From Planctomycetota bacterium (GTDB lineage: Bacteria > Planctomycetota > Phycisphaerae > Sedimentisphaerales > Anaerobacaceae): a DNA stretch of 57,407 nucleotides. The notes below the pieces were generated by a model. The model saw only the letters and a list, made by a program, of their open reading frames with translations, ran no database searches and was not told the DNA's origin. The first letter of the stretch is position 1. Each line of letters opens with the position of its first letter. The translations under genes were made by a program, and so were the position numbers. The DNA is taken from the NCBI GenBank assembly GCA_019456255.1, contig VRUG01000006.1:98072-155478 (forward strand), written 5' to 3'. Shown one piece after another: positions 33,987 to 43,360 of this stretch.

Positions 33987-36473
33987 ATGACAGATTACTC
34001 AATAGATTTTTGCAAAACACTAACAGAAAAGATTCGCCAGGCCAACCTGCATCGGCCAATGAGAATCGACCATTACGATGCCGGTACCCAGCTAACCTAC
34101 GATGTCACTTCGGTTCAGGACGGCAGCACTGCAAAAGTTCATCTTGTTATTGAAAAATTTGTCGGCGGTGGATTCGCTGGCCAGGTCTATAAGATAAAAA
34201 TCACTAAAATAGAATCTCCGGATGAAACAGCAGGGGCCCTTCGGGTTGACAGTACCTACGCCATTAAAATTCTCATCCCTCCAACCGGTTTCTCGAATTT
34301 GTTCCGCAATGTATTATATTGGATTGGCTTTCAAGGCCCGTTCCAGTTACAGGTCAATCCTGACGCTGCCAAATCAGGCGCCATTTGGCAAAAGTTTATC
34401 CGACGTGCCGCGAAAATCAAATTCGGAAACGAAGATGCCGTCGTTGATATCCATGCAACCTTTGTAGATGAGACCCTTGGCAGTTGCGGAGAAATCAGCG
34501 AATGGATTGACGGCAGGACATGGCGGCTCGAAGTCGACGAGCACATGGACTACCTAAAACAGCATATAAAAGGAAGAAAAGTCGACGAAAGTAAACTCGG
34601 CTCTGTTGAATACCGGGCGAAAAGAAAATTTATGGCCGACTTCGTTGACCTGCTGCACGAGATAGGCGCGCATGAATTTGCCAGACAATACGAATGGTCA
34701 ACATGCAAAAGTCAGCCCAATTGCCTAAAACGCCTCGATACTGAAGCCGACCCCAAATCCGGTCTTGTGGCTGTCGATTTTAGAGCAGGTCTGACGCTCC
34801 TGCCTTTCCTGCCTATGAGTCCCGGCGACTTTATGCTCATATTAAAGGGGCTAAAACGAGGCTCTATAGTGCAGTTCGACCGGGGCAGCATTAAAAAACT
34901 TGAAAACTTTATTAATGCACACAGTGACAATTTCTCTGATATGCAGCAAATGCTCCAACAGCTAAAACAATCCGAACAAGTTTATCGAAACTCAACCCCT
35001 GACATAACTCACAATCATCTTCGCTTACTTTATAGCCCGAAACTCTGGTCAACCATCTTCTCCTCTGCTGTTACTGGCTGGAAAGTACGAAACCTGATTG
35101 ACGAAAATCACGAAATCAAACTGCGAAAATGGAAAATTACCGCATTTATATTCTTTATAATTGGAATCATACCGTTTCTTGGAAAGGTCCTGCGAAAACT
35201 ATGGGCGAGACCTGATTGGCGAAAACACTACTTCAACATACTCACGAATCTTGATTATTTCAAACGTGCCTTAAATGCTAAAGTCACGGAAAAAGTTATT
35301 GCATGGTATCGGGCAGGGCGGGTCAGTGAACAAACCGCTGAAAAAATTACAGGTTCGTTCAAGCTTTTCCTGTTACATCTGCCTTTATCCTTCATCTTCG
35401 TCTGGATGCATAGATTTGCGACCGATTCTCAATATCGAAAAGAAAGACTTCATTATCTTTTTGTCAGACCAATAAAATTATACTTCGACCGCCAGCTTCG
35501 TGAACAGTGGCTAAAAGATATGATATCTGAAGGTCAAAAAAAACATATATTAAGCGGTGAAGATTCTGAGCTTATACTTTCTCAGATTAATGAGCCTTTC
35601 ATCCAGAAATATCTCGTTAGCCTTGTCGTCCATCTGCTCACATTACCCATCACGCAAATTGTCTCGGTACTCATCGCGGCAGTATATGTCACGACCCATT
35701 GGGGTCAGCCAAATGCATGGGCAATCGGGTTTGGAATCATTGCTGTTTTTCAGGTAGTACCCATATCCCCCGGTTCACTGACACGCGGACTTTATGTTTT
35801 ATATCTGGTCATAAAGGAAAAGGATTTCAAAAATTATAACATCGCGGTCTTCCTCGGATTTTTTAAATATATCGGCTATCTGGCGTTCCCGATTCAAATG
35901 GCCTACCATTACCCGGCCCTCGCAAGATTTATGGCAGGGCACTGGGCAACCGAAGCCGTTCACATCGTTCCGGTCTTCGGCGAGAGGGGGGCACTGCTCG
36001 AGCATTGGGTATATACTCTGTGCTACAACTGGCCTCTAACAGTCCGTCGCCGAATGGCAAAAATAGCACAACGACGCAGCCAACTTAAACCGCGATACTG
36101 GCATGTGCCGATTTGGGCAATTCTCGCAGCTATTGGCTTAGGCTCTGTCGACTACACCTACTTCCAAAAAGTGGGAAATCTGCCTGGTTTAACCGATATC
36201 TGGCTGCTATCTGCCTTGGTACCGCTCATCTTCGGGGCCGTTATTACCCTGCGTTGTGATGGTGCGGTTTTGTACAAGAGGTTCATCGCTGTCGCCATTG
36301 GAGCCATTACCCTTGGAATCCTCTATTCATACGCCTCACACCTTATGATACCGGATGTCCCGACTGCCGATATCGCGAAAGCCTGTGCCTGGAGGGTCTT
36401 TGCCTTCACTGTTTTCTCAACTATCGGGGCACTTATCGCTGAATTAAAGCTCACCGACCCCGACCTGAAATAA
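33987..36473 (+). CDS. Kinase-like domain fused to a multi-pass membrane domain
   Basis: 828 residues. Residues 50-300 look like an atypical protein-kinase fold: glycine loop GGGFAGQVYKI (60-70), an AIK lysine at 94, hinge-like EISEWIDGRTW, and a DFG-like DFRAG at 264. The catalytic loop is altered: aligning Asn245 with the kinase Asn puts Cys240 at the catalytic Asp. From 382 on there are about eight membrane segments, including VVPISPGSLTRGLYVLY (590-606), faintly like the flippase/LPG-synthase families. It starts immediately after pgpA. The role is unknown; a lipid-related role is inferred only from the neighbour. Confidence 0.75.
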   Translation: MTDYSIDFCKTLTEKIRQANLHRPMRIDHYDAGTQLTYDVTSVQDGSTAKVHLVIEKFVGGGFAGQVYKIKITKIESPDETAGALRVDSTYAIKILIPPTGFSNLFRNVLYWIGFQGPFQLQVNPDAAKSGAIWQKFIRRAAKIKFGNEDAVVDIHATFVDETLGSCGEISEWIDGRTWRLEVDEHMDYLKQHIKGRKVDESKLGSVEYRAKRKFMADFVDLLHEIGAHEFARQYEWSTCKSQPNCLKRLDTEADPKSGLVAVDFRAGLTLLPFLPMSPGDFMLILKGLKRGSIVQFDRGSIKKLENFINAHSDNFSDMQQMLQQLKQSEQVYRNSTPDITHNHLRLLYSPKLWSTIFSSAVTGWKVRNLIDENHEIKLRKWKITAFIFFIIGIIPFLGKVLRKLWARPDWRKHYFNILTNLDYFKRALNAKVTEKVIAWYRAGRVSEQTAEKITGSFKLFLLHLPLSFIFVWMHRFATDSQYRKERLHYLFVRPIKLYFDRQLREQWLKDMISEGQKKHILSGEDSELILSQINEPFIQKYLVSLVVHLLTLPITQIVSVLIAAVYVTTHWGQPNAWAIGFGIIAVFQVVPISPGSLTRGLYVLYLVIKEKDFKNYNIAVFLGFFKYIGYLAFPIQMAYHYPALARFMAGHWATEAVHIVPVFGERGALLEHWVYTLCYNWPLTVRRRMAKIAQRRSQLKPRYWHVPIWAILAAIGLGSVDYTYFQKVGNLPGLTDIWLLSALVPLIFGAVITLRCDGAVLYKRFIAVAIGAITLGILYSYASHLMIPDVPTADIAKACAWRVFAFTVFSTIGALIAELKLTDPDLK

Positions 36474-36558
36474 TTTTTTCTTCCCGCTTGTAAAACCTCC
36501 GATTTTATGCAACAATGCCCACCCGTTGATAAACGTCTCGTTTGGAGTTTCCGGAAAA

Positions 36559-37317
36559 ATGACTAATAGTTTCAGTTCCCTTTGTGACGATTTTTATCTC
36601 GATTTGTATGTCAATACTGAGCTTGAACTGCCGAGCCAGCGAGACACCATACTCGCATTTTTTGAACGGATTCAAAAGCAGTTCCCCTCGATGGGCTCGT
36701 TCTACCGACGTCAAGGCAATGAATACTGTCTGGAAGAGGACCGCAGTAAAGGCCGATACAGATGGGTCTCTCTCGAAACGGATAGAATTAATTCCGGCGT
36801 GGTAAATCCGGCAAGTTTCGACGAGGCATACTCCCAGCACCAGTTAATCCTTGAACTTATCCCATATATGCTAAGTGTCAGTCACCTCGATATTGATTCG
36901 ATGGATGTCACCTTTGCTATGGATTTTGATTGCCCGGTCAATCACGACGAGGTCATCACAGAAGCACTCATGGGACAAAGTCCCTTTAACTGCTTCTTTG
37001 ATTTGCCTAACGCAAGCGCCATAAGCTGTTCACCTTCTATTGTCTACTCTCTATCCGAAGACCGCAGAACGCAGGCCAGATGCAGCGTCGAATCAAAAAC
37101 TAACATCTATGAACCAGACGAAAAAAAACAAGATAGGGGCCAAGCGATAACATTATCATTTACAATTCGCCAGTATCCGCCTACAGACGGAAAATTTGAC
37201 GCCCTAAAGTCCTTTAAAAACCAATGCATCTTGGCCCAGGACTTGATGGCAGATAAAATCGTACCTAATTTTGTTACACCTCTAAATAATATTATTGCCC
37301 AGAGAAAGTTAAAATAA
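36559..37317 (+). CDS. Uncharacterised soluble protein
   Basis: 252 residues from the ATG at 36559 (GGAAAA just upstream). No signal peptide or membrane helix. It starts TNSFSSLCDDFYLDLYVNTE and contains DSMDVTFAMDFDCPVNHDEVI and ITLSFTIRQYPPTDGKF. I do not recognise a family. It lies between the kinase-like membrane protein gene and a small two-helix membrane protein gene, with short spacers, so it may belong to the same transcript. Confidence 0.7.
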   Translation: MTNSFSSLCDDFYLDLYVNTELELPSQRDTILAFFERIQKQFPSMGSFYRRQGNEYCLEEDRSKGRYRWVSLETDRINSGVVNPASFDEAYSQHQLILELIPYMLSVSHLDIDSMDVTFAMDFDCPVNHDEVITEALMGQSPFNCFFDLPNASAISCSPSIVYSLSEDRRTQARCSVESKTNIYEPDEKKQDRGQAITLSFTIRQYPPTDGKFDALKSFKNQCILAQDLMADKIVPNFVTPLNNIIAQRKLK

Positions 37318-37336
37318 ATTGTAGGAGAAATTTTTT

Positions 37337-37798
37337 ATGACCGTCATTGCACCGTTTAGTAAATACAAAAAAGGTAATTTTAAGATTGGACTTGTTATCT
37401 GTGTTCTTTGTGCAGCCTGGTTTACTTACGATGGGCATTTCAATGAAAAATTCAAAGAAAAACACACCAATGAAGATGGTACTCCGGATAGTTCCCTGAC
37501 ATTCAATCAAAAATCACCAGCGTATTTTGCCGGTGCTGCCGTACTGTTTGCTGCGGGACTGTTCTTTTTAAAGGATAAAAAAATTGTTGCCGAAGAAAAC
37601 GAACTTATATTGGCAAATCAGAAAAAAATCCTGTATGACTCCATAGAAAAAATAGATAGAACCAACTTTGACTCAAAAGGCTATTTTGTTGTTACCTATA
37701 AGGACCAATCGGGTACAGAGGTCGACCTTAAGATCAGCGACCGAAAATTTGATAATTTGCAGGCAATTCTTGACCTGCTTGTGGCGAAAATAAGTTGA
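37337..37798 (+). CDS. Small membrane protein with PH-like C-terminal part
   Basis: 153 residues. Two hydrophobic helices (about 15-31, GLVICVLCAAWFTYDG, and 63-79, AGAAVLFAAGLFFL) flank a hydrophilic loop. The C-terminal 70 residues (KKIVAEENELILANQKKILYD and FVVTYKDQSGTEVDLKISD) resemble a bacterial PH-like fold, but this is a guess. AGGAG lies upstream of the ATG. Confidence 0.7.
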   Translation: MTVIAPFSKYKKGNFKIGLVICVLCAAWFTYDGHFNEKFKEKHTNEDGTPDSSLTFNQKSPAYFAGAAVLFAAGLFFLKDKKIVAEENELILANQKKILYDSIEKIDRTNFDSKGYFVVTYKDQSGTEVDLKISDRKFDNLQAILDLLVAKIS

Positions 37799-37833
37799 AA
37801 ACTAAAAAATAATAACTAAAATCTAATCAGTTG

Positions 37834-37865
37834 ACCGCAATGAGCTTTGCAAAGGCTGTTGCGGT
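37834..37865. promoter_or_regulatory. Nested inverted repeat upstream of purA
   Basis: ACCGCAA (37834-37840) and TTGCGGT (37859-37865) are perfect 7-bp arms. Between them lies the palindrome CTTTGCAAAG (37845-37854). The site is 37 bp before the purA ATG and could be an operator or an RNA hairpin. It is not followed by a clear T-run, so it is not a typical terminator. Confidence 0.35.
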
Positions 37866-37901
37866 TTGTCTTTGCGAACTTTTTTGAAAGATGGACTTAT
37901 T

Positions 37902-39176
37902 ATGAATTCTTGTGTTACCGGATTACAGTGGGGCGATGAGGGAAAAGGCAAGGTCGTTGATATACTTGCCGAAAATAGTGATATAGTTATTAGATATAGC
38001 GGCGGTGCCAACGCGGGCCATACCGTTGTGATAGGGGATGAAAAATTTGCCCTGCATCTCCTGCCGAGCGGCTCTGTCAGGCCTGAAATGGTATGTGTGA
38101 TTGGTAACGGCGTGGTCCTCGACCCCGAAAGTGTGATCTCGGAAATCAAAACACTTGCACAAAAAGATATCACTCTCGATAACCGCCTTTTTATTAGCGA
38201 AAATGCCCACGTCGTTCTCGACTATCACAAAAAAGAGGACCAGCTTCGCGAGCAGTCGCTTGGAAAAAATAAAATCGGCACAACCATCAGAGGAATAGGG
38301 CCTTGTTACGCTGATAAAATCGGCAGAAGTTATGCCGTTCGTATGGCAGATTTGAGAGACCTCGATGCCTTAAAAGAAAAACTTCAAAACATAATCGATT
38401 ATAAAAACAAGATCTTTGCCGCATTGTATAATGCAGAACCAATAGATGCAGGCGCCATCTTAGAAAAATGCAAACTCTACGCCGACAAACTACTGCCTTT
38501 CACAATCGATACGACCGAATTCCTGCACAAAGCTATTGCTGACGGCAAATCCCTTTTATTCGAAGGGGCACAAGGTGCGTTACTTGACCTTGACCACGGC
38601 ACTTTCCCATTTGTCACCAGCTCTAATGCAAGCTCTCTCGGCATGCCCGTCGGTTGCGGCGTACCTGCAAAAATGGTCGATAAATTCATAGGCGTTGTAA
38701 AAGCCTATAGCACTCGTGTCGGAGCCGGGCCTTTCCCAACCGAACAGGACAATGAAATAGGACAGTTGATCCGTGAAAAAGGAAATGAATACGGCACGAC
38801 AACAGGTCGCCCAAGACGTTGCGGCTGGTTCGATGCCGTCGCTGTCAAATACACCGCCGCGATTGGTTCTATTGACGAAATTGCACTAATGCATCTCGAC
38901 ACAATAACAGCATTCGAAGAAATTAAAGTTTGTAAGGCATACAAAATTAATGGCAAAGAAATAACTTTCTTCCCTGCAAACGCTGCGAAACTCGCGCAAG
39001 CTGAATGTATCTATGAAACCGTTCCGGGATGGGAGGGAGATTTAACGAAAATGAAAAGCTTCGACCAACTACCTGAAAATGCTCAAAACTACATCAAGCT
39101 TATTGAAAAATTGACCGGCAAACCGATTACAGTTATTGGAGTTGGACCAAAAAGAAGTCAGACAATTCACAGATAA
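37902..39176 (+). CDS. purA: Adenylosuccinate synthetase
   Basis: 424 residues from the ATG at 37902; an upstream in-frame GTG/TTG extension is not needed because the conserved start is SCVTGLQWGDEGKGKVVD. It forms adenylosuccinate from IMP, GTP and aspartate. IRYSGGANAGHTV, IGTTIRGIGPCYADK, VGAGPFPTE and TTGRPRRCGWFDAVAV are the signature stretches. No other purine gene is in the window. uppS follows after 17 bp. Confidence 0.97.
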   Translation: MNSCVTGLQWGDEGKGKVVDILAENSDIVIRYSGGANAGHTVVIGDEKFALHLLPSGSVRPEMVCVIGNGVVLDPESVISEIKTLAQKDITLDNRLFISENAHVVLDYHKKEDQLREQSLGKNKIGTTIRGIGPCYADKIGRSYAVRMADLRDLDALKEKLQNIIDYKNKIFAALYNAEPIDAGAILEKCKLYADKLLPFTIDTTEFLHKAIADGKSLLFEGAQGALLDLDHGTFPFVTSSNASSLGMPVGCGVPAKMVDKFIGVVKAYSTRVGAGPFPTEQDNEIGQLIREKGNEYGTTTGRPRRCGWFDAVAVKYTAAIGSIDEIALMHLDTITAFEEIKVCKAYKINGKEITFFPANAAKLAQAECIYETVPGWEGDLTKMKSFDQLPENAQNYIKLIEKLTGKPITVIGVGPKRSQTIHR

Positions 39177-39193
39177 TATTTGGAAGATAAGAC

Positions 39194-39958
39194 GTGGAAA
39201 CATTCGACGAAAAACTTGGAAAAACTGCTGAAAGACTTGGAATAACCATCGAACAGATCCCTCGACACATTGCGATTATTATGGATGGCAATGGCAGATG
39301 GGCGCAAAACAGAAAATTGCCGAGACTTGAAGGGCATCGAAGGGGCGGGAAAATTGTCGAAAAAACAGCTCTGGATGGCGTGAGCCTTGGTATCGAATCT
39401 TTGACTCTTTATGCATTTAGTACTGAAAACTGGAAAAGACCCAAAGCTGAAATCAAGGGCCTGATGCACCTTTACTCACAATACCTCGTCGGTATAAGGC
39501 CGATGATGATGAAAAACAATGTAAGACTTGTCCATATCGGTACGATTGAGAAGTTGCCCGACAAATTGCTTAGAGATCTCAGCGAAAGTATCGAAATGAC
39601 TGCCGGTAATTCAGGCATGGTACTGGCTCTGGCTCTAAATTATGGAAGCAGAATCGAAATAGTTGATGCCGCAAAAAAAATTGCACAGCAGTATAAAGAC
39701 GGAAAACTCTCACTTGAAGATATCGACGAACAATGCATGAGCGATAATCTCTATACTGCCGGCTTACATGATCCGGACCTCTTGATTCGTACCGCAAACG
39801 AAAAAAGAATCAGCAACTTCCTGCTGTGGCAAATATCTTACTCTGAATTCTATGTCACCGAGACATATTGGCCCGACTTTGGAAAAGAGGACCTCGAAAA
39901 AGCTATCGTAGCTTACGCAAATCGTGCAAGAAGATTCGGTTCTATTAAAACAAAGTAA
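39194..39958 (+). CDS. uppS: Isoprenyl transferase (undecaprenyl diphosphate synthase type)
   Basis: 254 residues from GTG 39194 with GGAAGA upstream. It builds long-chain polyprenyl diphosphate, the lipid carrier for cell wall and other envelope glycans. IAIIMDGNGRWAQNRKLPR carries the catalytic Asp; the end has DLLIRTANEKRISNFLLWQ, where most relatives have GGExRxSNFLLWQ, so Gly-Gly is replaced by Ala-Asn. cdsA follows after 7 bp, the standard order. Confidence 0.95.
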   Translation: METFDEKLGKTAERLGITIEQIPRHIAIIMDGNGRWAQNRKLPRLEGHRRGGKIVEKTALDGVSLGIESLTLYAFSTENWKRPKAEIKGLMHLYSQYLVGIRPMMMKNNVRLVHIGTIEKLPDKLLRDLSESIEMTAGNSGMVLALALNYGSRIEIVDAAKKIAQQYKDGKLSLEDIDEQCMSDNLYTAGLHDPDLLIRTANEKRISNFLLWQISYSEFYVTETYWPDFGKEDLEKAIVAYANRARRFGSIKTK

Positions 39959-39965
39959 AGACATT

Positions 39966-40823
39966 ATGCTCAAATACAGATTAATTTTTGGTATCTTAAT
40001 GGCAATTCTTTTTACAGCTGCTATCATTTTTGGCGGTTGGCTCGACGGCTCGATAACCTCAACTTTAGAAGATGATAAACCATTGCGGGCAACAATACTC
40101 TGGGGTCTTATCGCTATCTTAATAATTCCTGCCCAGCTTGAATTTGCAGCTCTCGCAAAAGCAAAAGAAATAAATGTTTTCAAAACGGTTACAATCATCT
40201 CTTCAATCTTATTCGCAAGCACATGGTATTGGCCCCAACTGTTCAACATATCGCTCCAGAATTATATCTTTTTCCTTCTGGCATTTTCGTTTCTGGCATT
40301 GCTCGTGAATCAATCCTTTAGTTACGGCATCTCGGCAGTTCTCGTTAATTGCGGGACAAGCTGTTTCGCAATTATTTATCTTGGCCTTTTTAGCGGATTT
40401 TGCCTTGCCATCCGCATTGACATGGGACTTTGGCCTTTCTTGATGTTCGTTTTCGTCGTAAAGTCCGCTGATATAGGAGCTTACACGGTTGGAAAAATCT
40501 TCGGCAAACACAAATTCTCGCCTAATATCAGCCCTGGAAAAACATGGGAAGGGATGGCTGGTGCCGTCCTTTTTGCGATTATAGTCGCAGTCATTTTTGC
40601 CGATAATTGCAGTATAATGTCCAGGCCATGGGCCGTTGCCTTCGGCTTTTGTTTTGCTTTTATAGGCCAGATGGGAGACTTGGCAGAATCTATGATAAAA
40701 AGAGATACTCAACAAAAAGACTCATCCCAAAAAGTTCCGGGTTTCGGCGGAATATTGGATATCATCGATTCACCATTGGTCGCCGCGCCATTTGCGTATC
40801 TGTTTTTTACTTTCAGTTTGTGA
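39966..40823 (+). CDS. cdsA: Phosphatidate cytidylyltransferase
   Basis: 285 residues from ATG 39966, with about seven or eight membrane segments. It makes CDP-diacylglycerol, upstream of the PgpA step. The motif region SPGKTWEGMAGA and the signature SMIKRDTQQKDSSQKVPGFG are present; the usual His-Gly-Gly is Phe-Gly-Gly here. It sits in the common uppS-cdsA pair. Confidence 0.93.
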   Translation: MLKYRLIFGILMAILFTAAIIFGGWLDGSITSTLEDDKPLRATILWGLIAILIIPAQLEFAALAKAKEINVFKTVTIISSILFASTWYWPQLFNISLQNYIFFLLAFSFLALLVNQSFSYGISAVLVNCGTSCFAIIYLGLFSGFCLAIRIDMGLWPFLMFVFVVKSADIGAYTVGKIFGKHKFSPNISPGKTWEGMAGAVLFAIIVAVIFADNCSIMSRPWAVAFGFCFAFIGQMGDLAESMIKRDTQQKDSSQKVPGFGGILDIIDSPLVAAPFAYLFFTFSL

Positions 40824-40835
40824 TAGGGGAGTAAT

Positions 40836-41786
40836 TTGGAAGTTACCATACAATTAGATCCAGCTCACAAGCATGTCGAACTATTTGGTCCCGCCGACAG
40901 TCACTTAAGGCTCCTGCGAAACGCTCTCGATGTCCAGATTAGCGCACGCAATGATAAAATAATCATTACCGGAAGAGAAAAAAATGTTAATACCACTGCC
41001 GAAATTATCGATAGAATGCAGAGACATCTTATAAAAAAAGGTTCGTTGAACGACAAAGATATAAAAATTTTGCTAAAACAAAAAGACACTCCTGAAATCG
41101 CAAAGACAAGTCAGGCCATTACTGTCTATTCTCAGAAAAAAGTAATCGAACCTTCCACAAAGAGACAGTTGAAATATGTCGAGACAATGCTCAATAAAGA
41201 CCTTACTTTTTGTACAGGCCCTGCTGGAACCGGAAAAACTTATCTCGCCGTTGCCGTTGCTGTCTCTATGCTCAAAAAAAAGCAAATCAGAAGAATTGTT
41301 CTTGCTCGTCCGGCTGTAGAAGCCGGTGAAAAACTTGGCTTCCTGCCGGGTGACATCCAGGCAAAGGTCAATCCTTATCTAAGACCGCTTTTCGATGCGC
41401 TAGCCGATATGATGGATTTTACACAGATGAGAAAATTTATCGACCTTGATATTATCGAAATTATACCGCTTGCGTTTATGAGAGGAAGAACTCTAAATGA
41501 CGCGGCAATTATCTGCGATGAGGCCCAAAATACCTCGCCGCTGCAAATGCTCATGATACTTACAAGACTTGGGCACGGCTCAAAAATGATTATCACTGGT
41601 GACATTACACAAATCGACCTTGACCCGGAGCAAAAAAGTGGTATGGTCGAAGCAATTGAAACACTAAGAAGGATAAAAGGCATCGGTGCTGTAGAATTAA
41701 CTCAATCTGATATAGTCAGGCACAAATTGGTCCAAAATATTGTCAGTGCTTATAAGAAAAAAGGGCTAAAACCAAAAAATAAATAA
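40836..41786 (+). CDS. phoH: PhoH family ATPase
   Basis: 316 residues from TTG 40836, with GGGGAG upstream. An N-terminal region of about 100 residues is followed by a P-loop ATPase with TGPAGTGKTYLAVAVAV (Walker A at 128-135) and ICDEAQN (Walker B). GDITQIDLDP and the arginine-rich LRRIKGIGAVEL follow. PhoH proteins are linked to RNA metabolism. It lies upstream of 7TM-HD and ybeY genes, a widely conserved order. Confidence 0.93.
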   Translation: MEVTIQLDPAHKHVELFGPADSHLRLLRNALDVQISARNDKIIITGREKNVNTTAEIIDRMQRHLIKKGSLNDKDIKILLKQKDTPEIAKTSQAITVYSQKKVIEPSTKRQLKYVETMLNKDLTFCTGPAGTGKTYLAVAVAVSMLKKKQIRRIVLARPAVEAGEKLGFLPGDIQAKVNPYLRPLFDALADMMDFTQMRKFIDLDIIEIIPLAFMRGRTLNDAAIICDEAQNTSPLQMLMILTRLGHGSKMIITGDITQIDLDPEQKSGMVEAIETLRRIKGIGAVELTQSDIVRHKLVQNIVSAYKKKGLKPKNK

Positions 41787-41853
41787 TTATTTGTGATTTA
41801 AGCACGATATCTTTTACGATATGAAAAGTATGGAGCGATAGATAAGAGAACAA

Positions 41854-43356
41854 ATGTGGTTTTTTAAAAAGACAAATCCGAGACGTACGCAGGTAAGGAA
41901 AAATATTACTGCTGAAAGATTTAGCCTGATTAGCTCTTTCGTAACCGCTGACAGGGTCAAATCATCTCTTGTGTGGCTGCTTTTTGTCGCGCTCATAGTT
42001 CCCGTTCTTTCTTTTGAGGCCATATATGCAGCAAACTACCGTGCGATTATGCCTATGGCTGTTGTTGTCATTACACTTGCCATCGCTGCCGGTTTCTATA
42101 TCTATCACTATCAGGGAAGGATTTTAAGAAATCACACCAGAGCTTTAGCACTCGTTATTATGTTTGTCTTACTGGTAGCTACCACAAAATTTGGAACATC
42201 ACTGTCATCTCAGCAATATTGGGCCACTGCTACCGCTGTTACCGCTGCAATAATTTTGACTATTGCCTACGACCAGCGATTCGCAATCGGAATGAGTATC
42301 TTCTATTGTATCTTTGCCTGCTTAGCTGCAGGACCTCGTACTAACGTAAGCCTCTTCTTAATACTATCTGCAGGAGCAATCACATGCTGTTTCTCGCTAA
42401 AGGAAATCAGAACGAGAATGAAACTCCTCGAAGTCAGTGCCCTTGCTGCGGCTACCGTTTTGGTTGTCTCTGTTTCTTTAGGATTTCTTGCGGATTTTAA
42501 AAGTGTATCTGATATACTTAAAAATTCCTTCTACCATGCCGGTGCGACTTTTTTCGTCGGACTGATGATTCAAAGTCTGCTGCCTCTTATCGAAAAAACT
42601 TTCCGTATCGCAACAAGCATGACGCTTCTCGATTACACCGACGCCAATCAGCCGTTACTTAAAAGGCTTGCGATGGAAGCTCCTGGCACATTTAGTCACT
42701 CTCTGCTGGTCGGTTCCATCGCTGAATCCGCCGCCCAGGCTATCGGAAGAAACGGCCTGCTATGCAGGGTAGGGGCCTATTATCATGACATCGGAAAAAT
42801 CAACAAACCAACCTACTTTACTGAAAACGAATTAGGCTCGGCAAGCAGACACAAAGAGCTTTCACCTGCTATGAGCCAGTTAATTATCGTAGGTCACGTC
42901 AAGGACGGCATAGAAATGGCCAAGGAATATAAACTGCCTGCCGTCCTGAGACAGTTTATTGAAACACATCACGGAACTACGCTTGTAGAATACTTTTATA
43001 ACGAAGCAAGAAAAAAACAGGACGAAAGACACCCCACGCTTTCGGAGACTGAATTTAGATACGCAGGGCCAAAACCCAGAGCAAAAGAAGCTGCCATTGT
43101 CATGCTCTCCGATACTGTAGAAGGTGCCGTAAGGTCGCTTGCTGAAGTTACGCCTGCAAAAATCGAAACTGTTGTGCATAACATGGCAATGAAACGCTTG
43201 CAGGATGGACAGTTCGATGAATGTGACATTTCATTAAGGGAATTAAGTCTGGTAGAAGCTAGTATCTCAAAAACACTTGCTGCTCACTATCATGGCAGAA
43301 TCGCATACCCAACTCCGCCCGACCAAGCACGGGAAACCTTGGAAACTGATAGTTAA
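41854..43356 (+). CDS. 7TM-HD family phosphohydrolase (PgpH-like)
   Basis: 500 residues. Residues 30-240 hold about seven hydrophobic helices. A cytoplasmic HD domain follows with APGTFSHSLLVGSIAESAA, HDIGKINKP near 311, HGTTLVEYFY and SDTVEGAVRSL. This matches the 7TMR-HD family, known as c-di-AMP phosphodiesterases in Firmicutes (PgpH). The large extracellular domain of PgpH is missing; the N-terminus is only about 45 residues before the first helix. It lies between phoH and ybeY, and ybeY starts 4 bp after the stop. Confidence 0.9.
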   Translation: MWFFKKTNPRRTQVRKNITAERFSLISSFVTADRVKSSLVWLLFVALIVPVLSFEAIYAANYRAIMPMAVVVITLAIAAGFYIYHYQGRILRNHTRALALVIMFVLLVATTKFGTSLSSQQYWATATAVTAAIILTIAYDQRFAIGMSIFYCIFACLAAGPRTNVSLFLILSAGAITCCFSLKEIRTRMKLLEVSALAAATVLVVSVSLGFLADFKSVSDILKNSFYHAGATFFVGLMIQSLLPLIEKTFRIATSMTLLDYTDANQPLLKRLAMEAPGTFSHSLLVGSIAESAAQAIGRNGLLCRVGAYYHDIGKINKPTYFTENELGSASRHKELSPAMSQLIIVGHVKDGIEMAKEYKLPAVLRQFIETHHGTTLVEYFYNEARKKQDERHPTLSETEFRYAGPKPRAKEAAIVMLSDTVEGAVRSLAEVTPAKIETVVHNMAMKRLQDGQFDECDISLRELSLVEASISKTLAAHYHGRIAYPTPPDQARETLETDS

Positions 43357-43360
43357 TATT

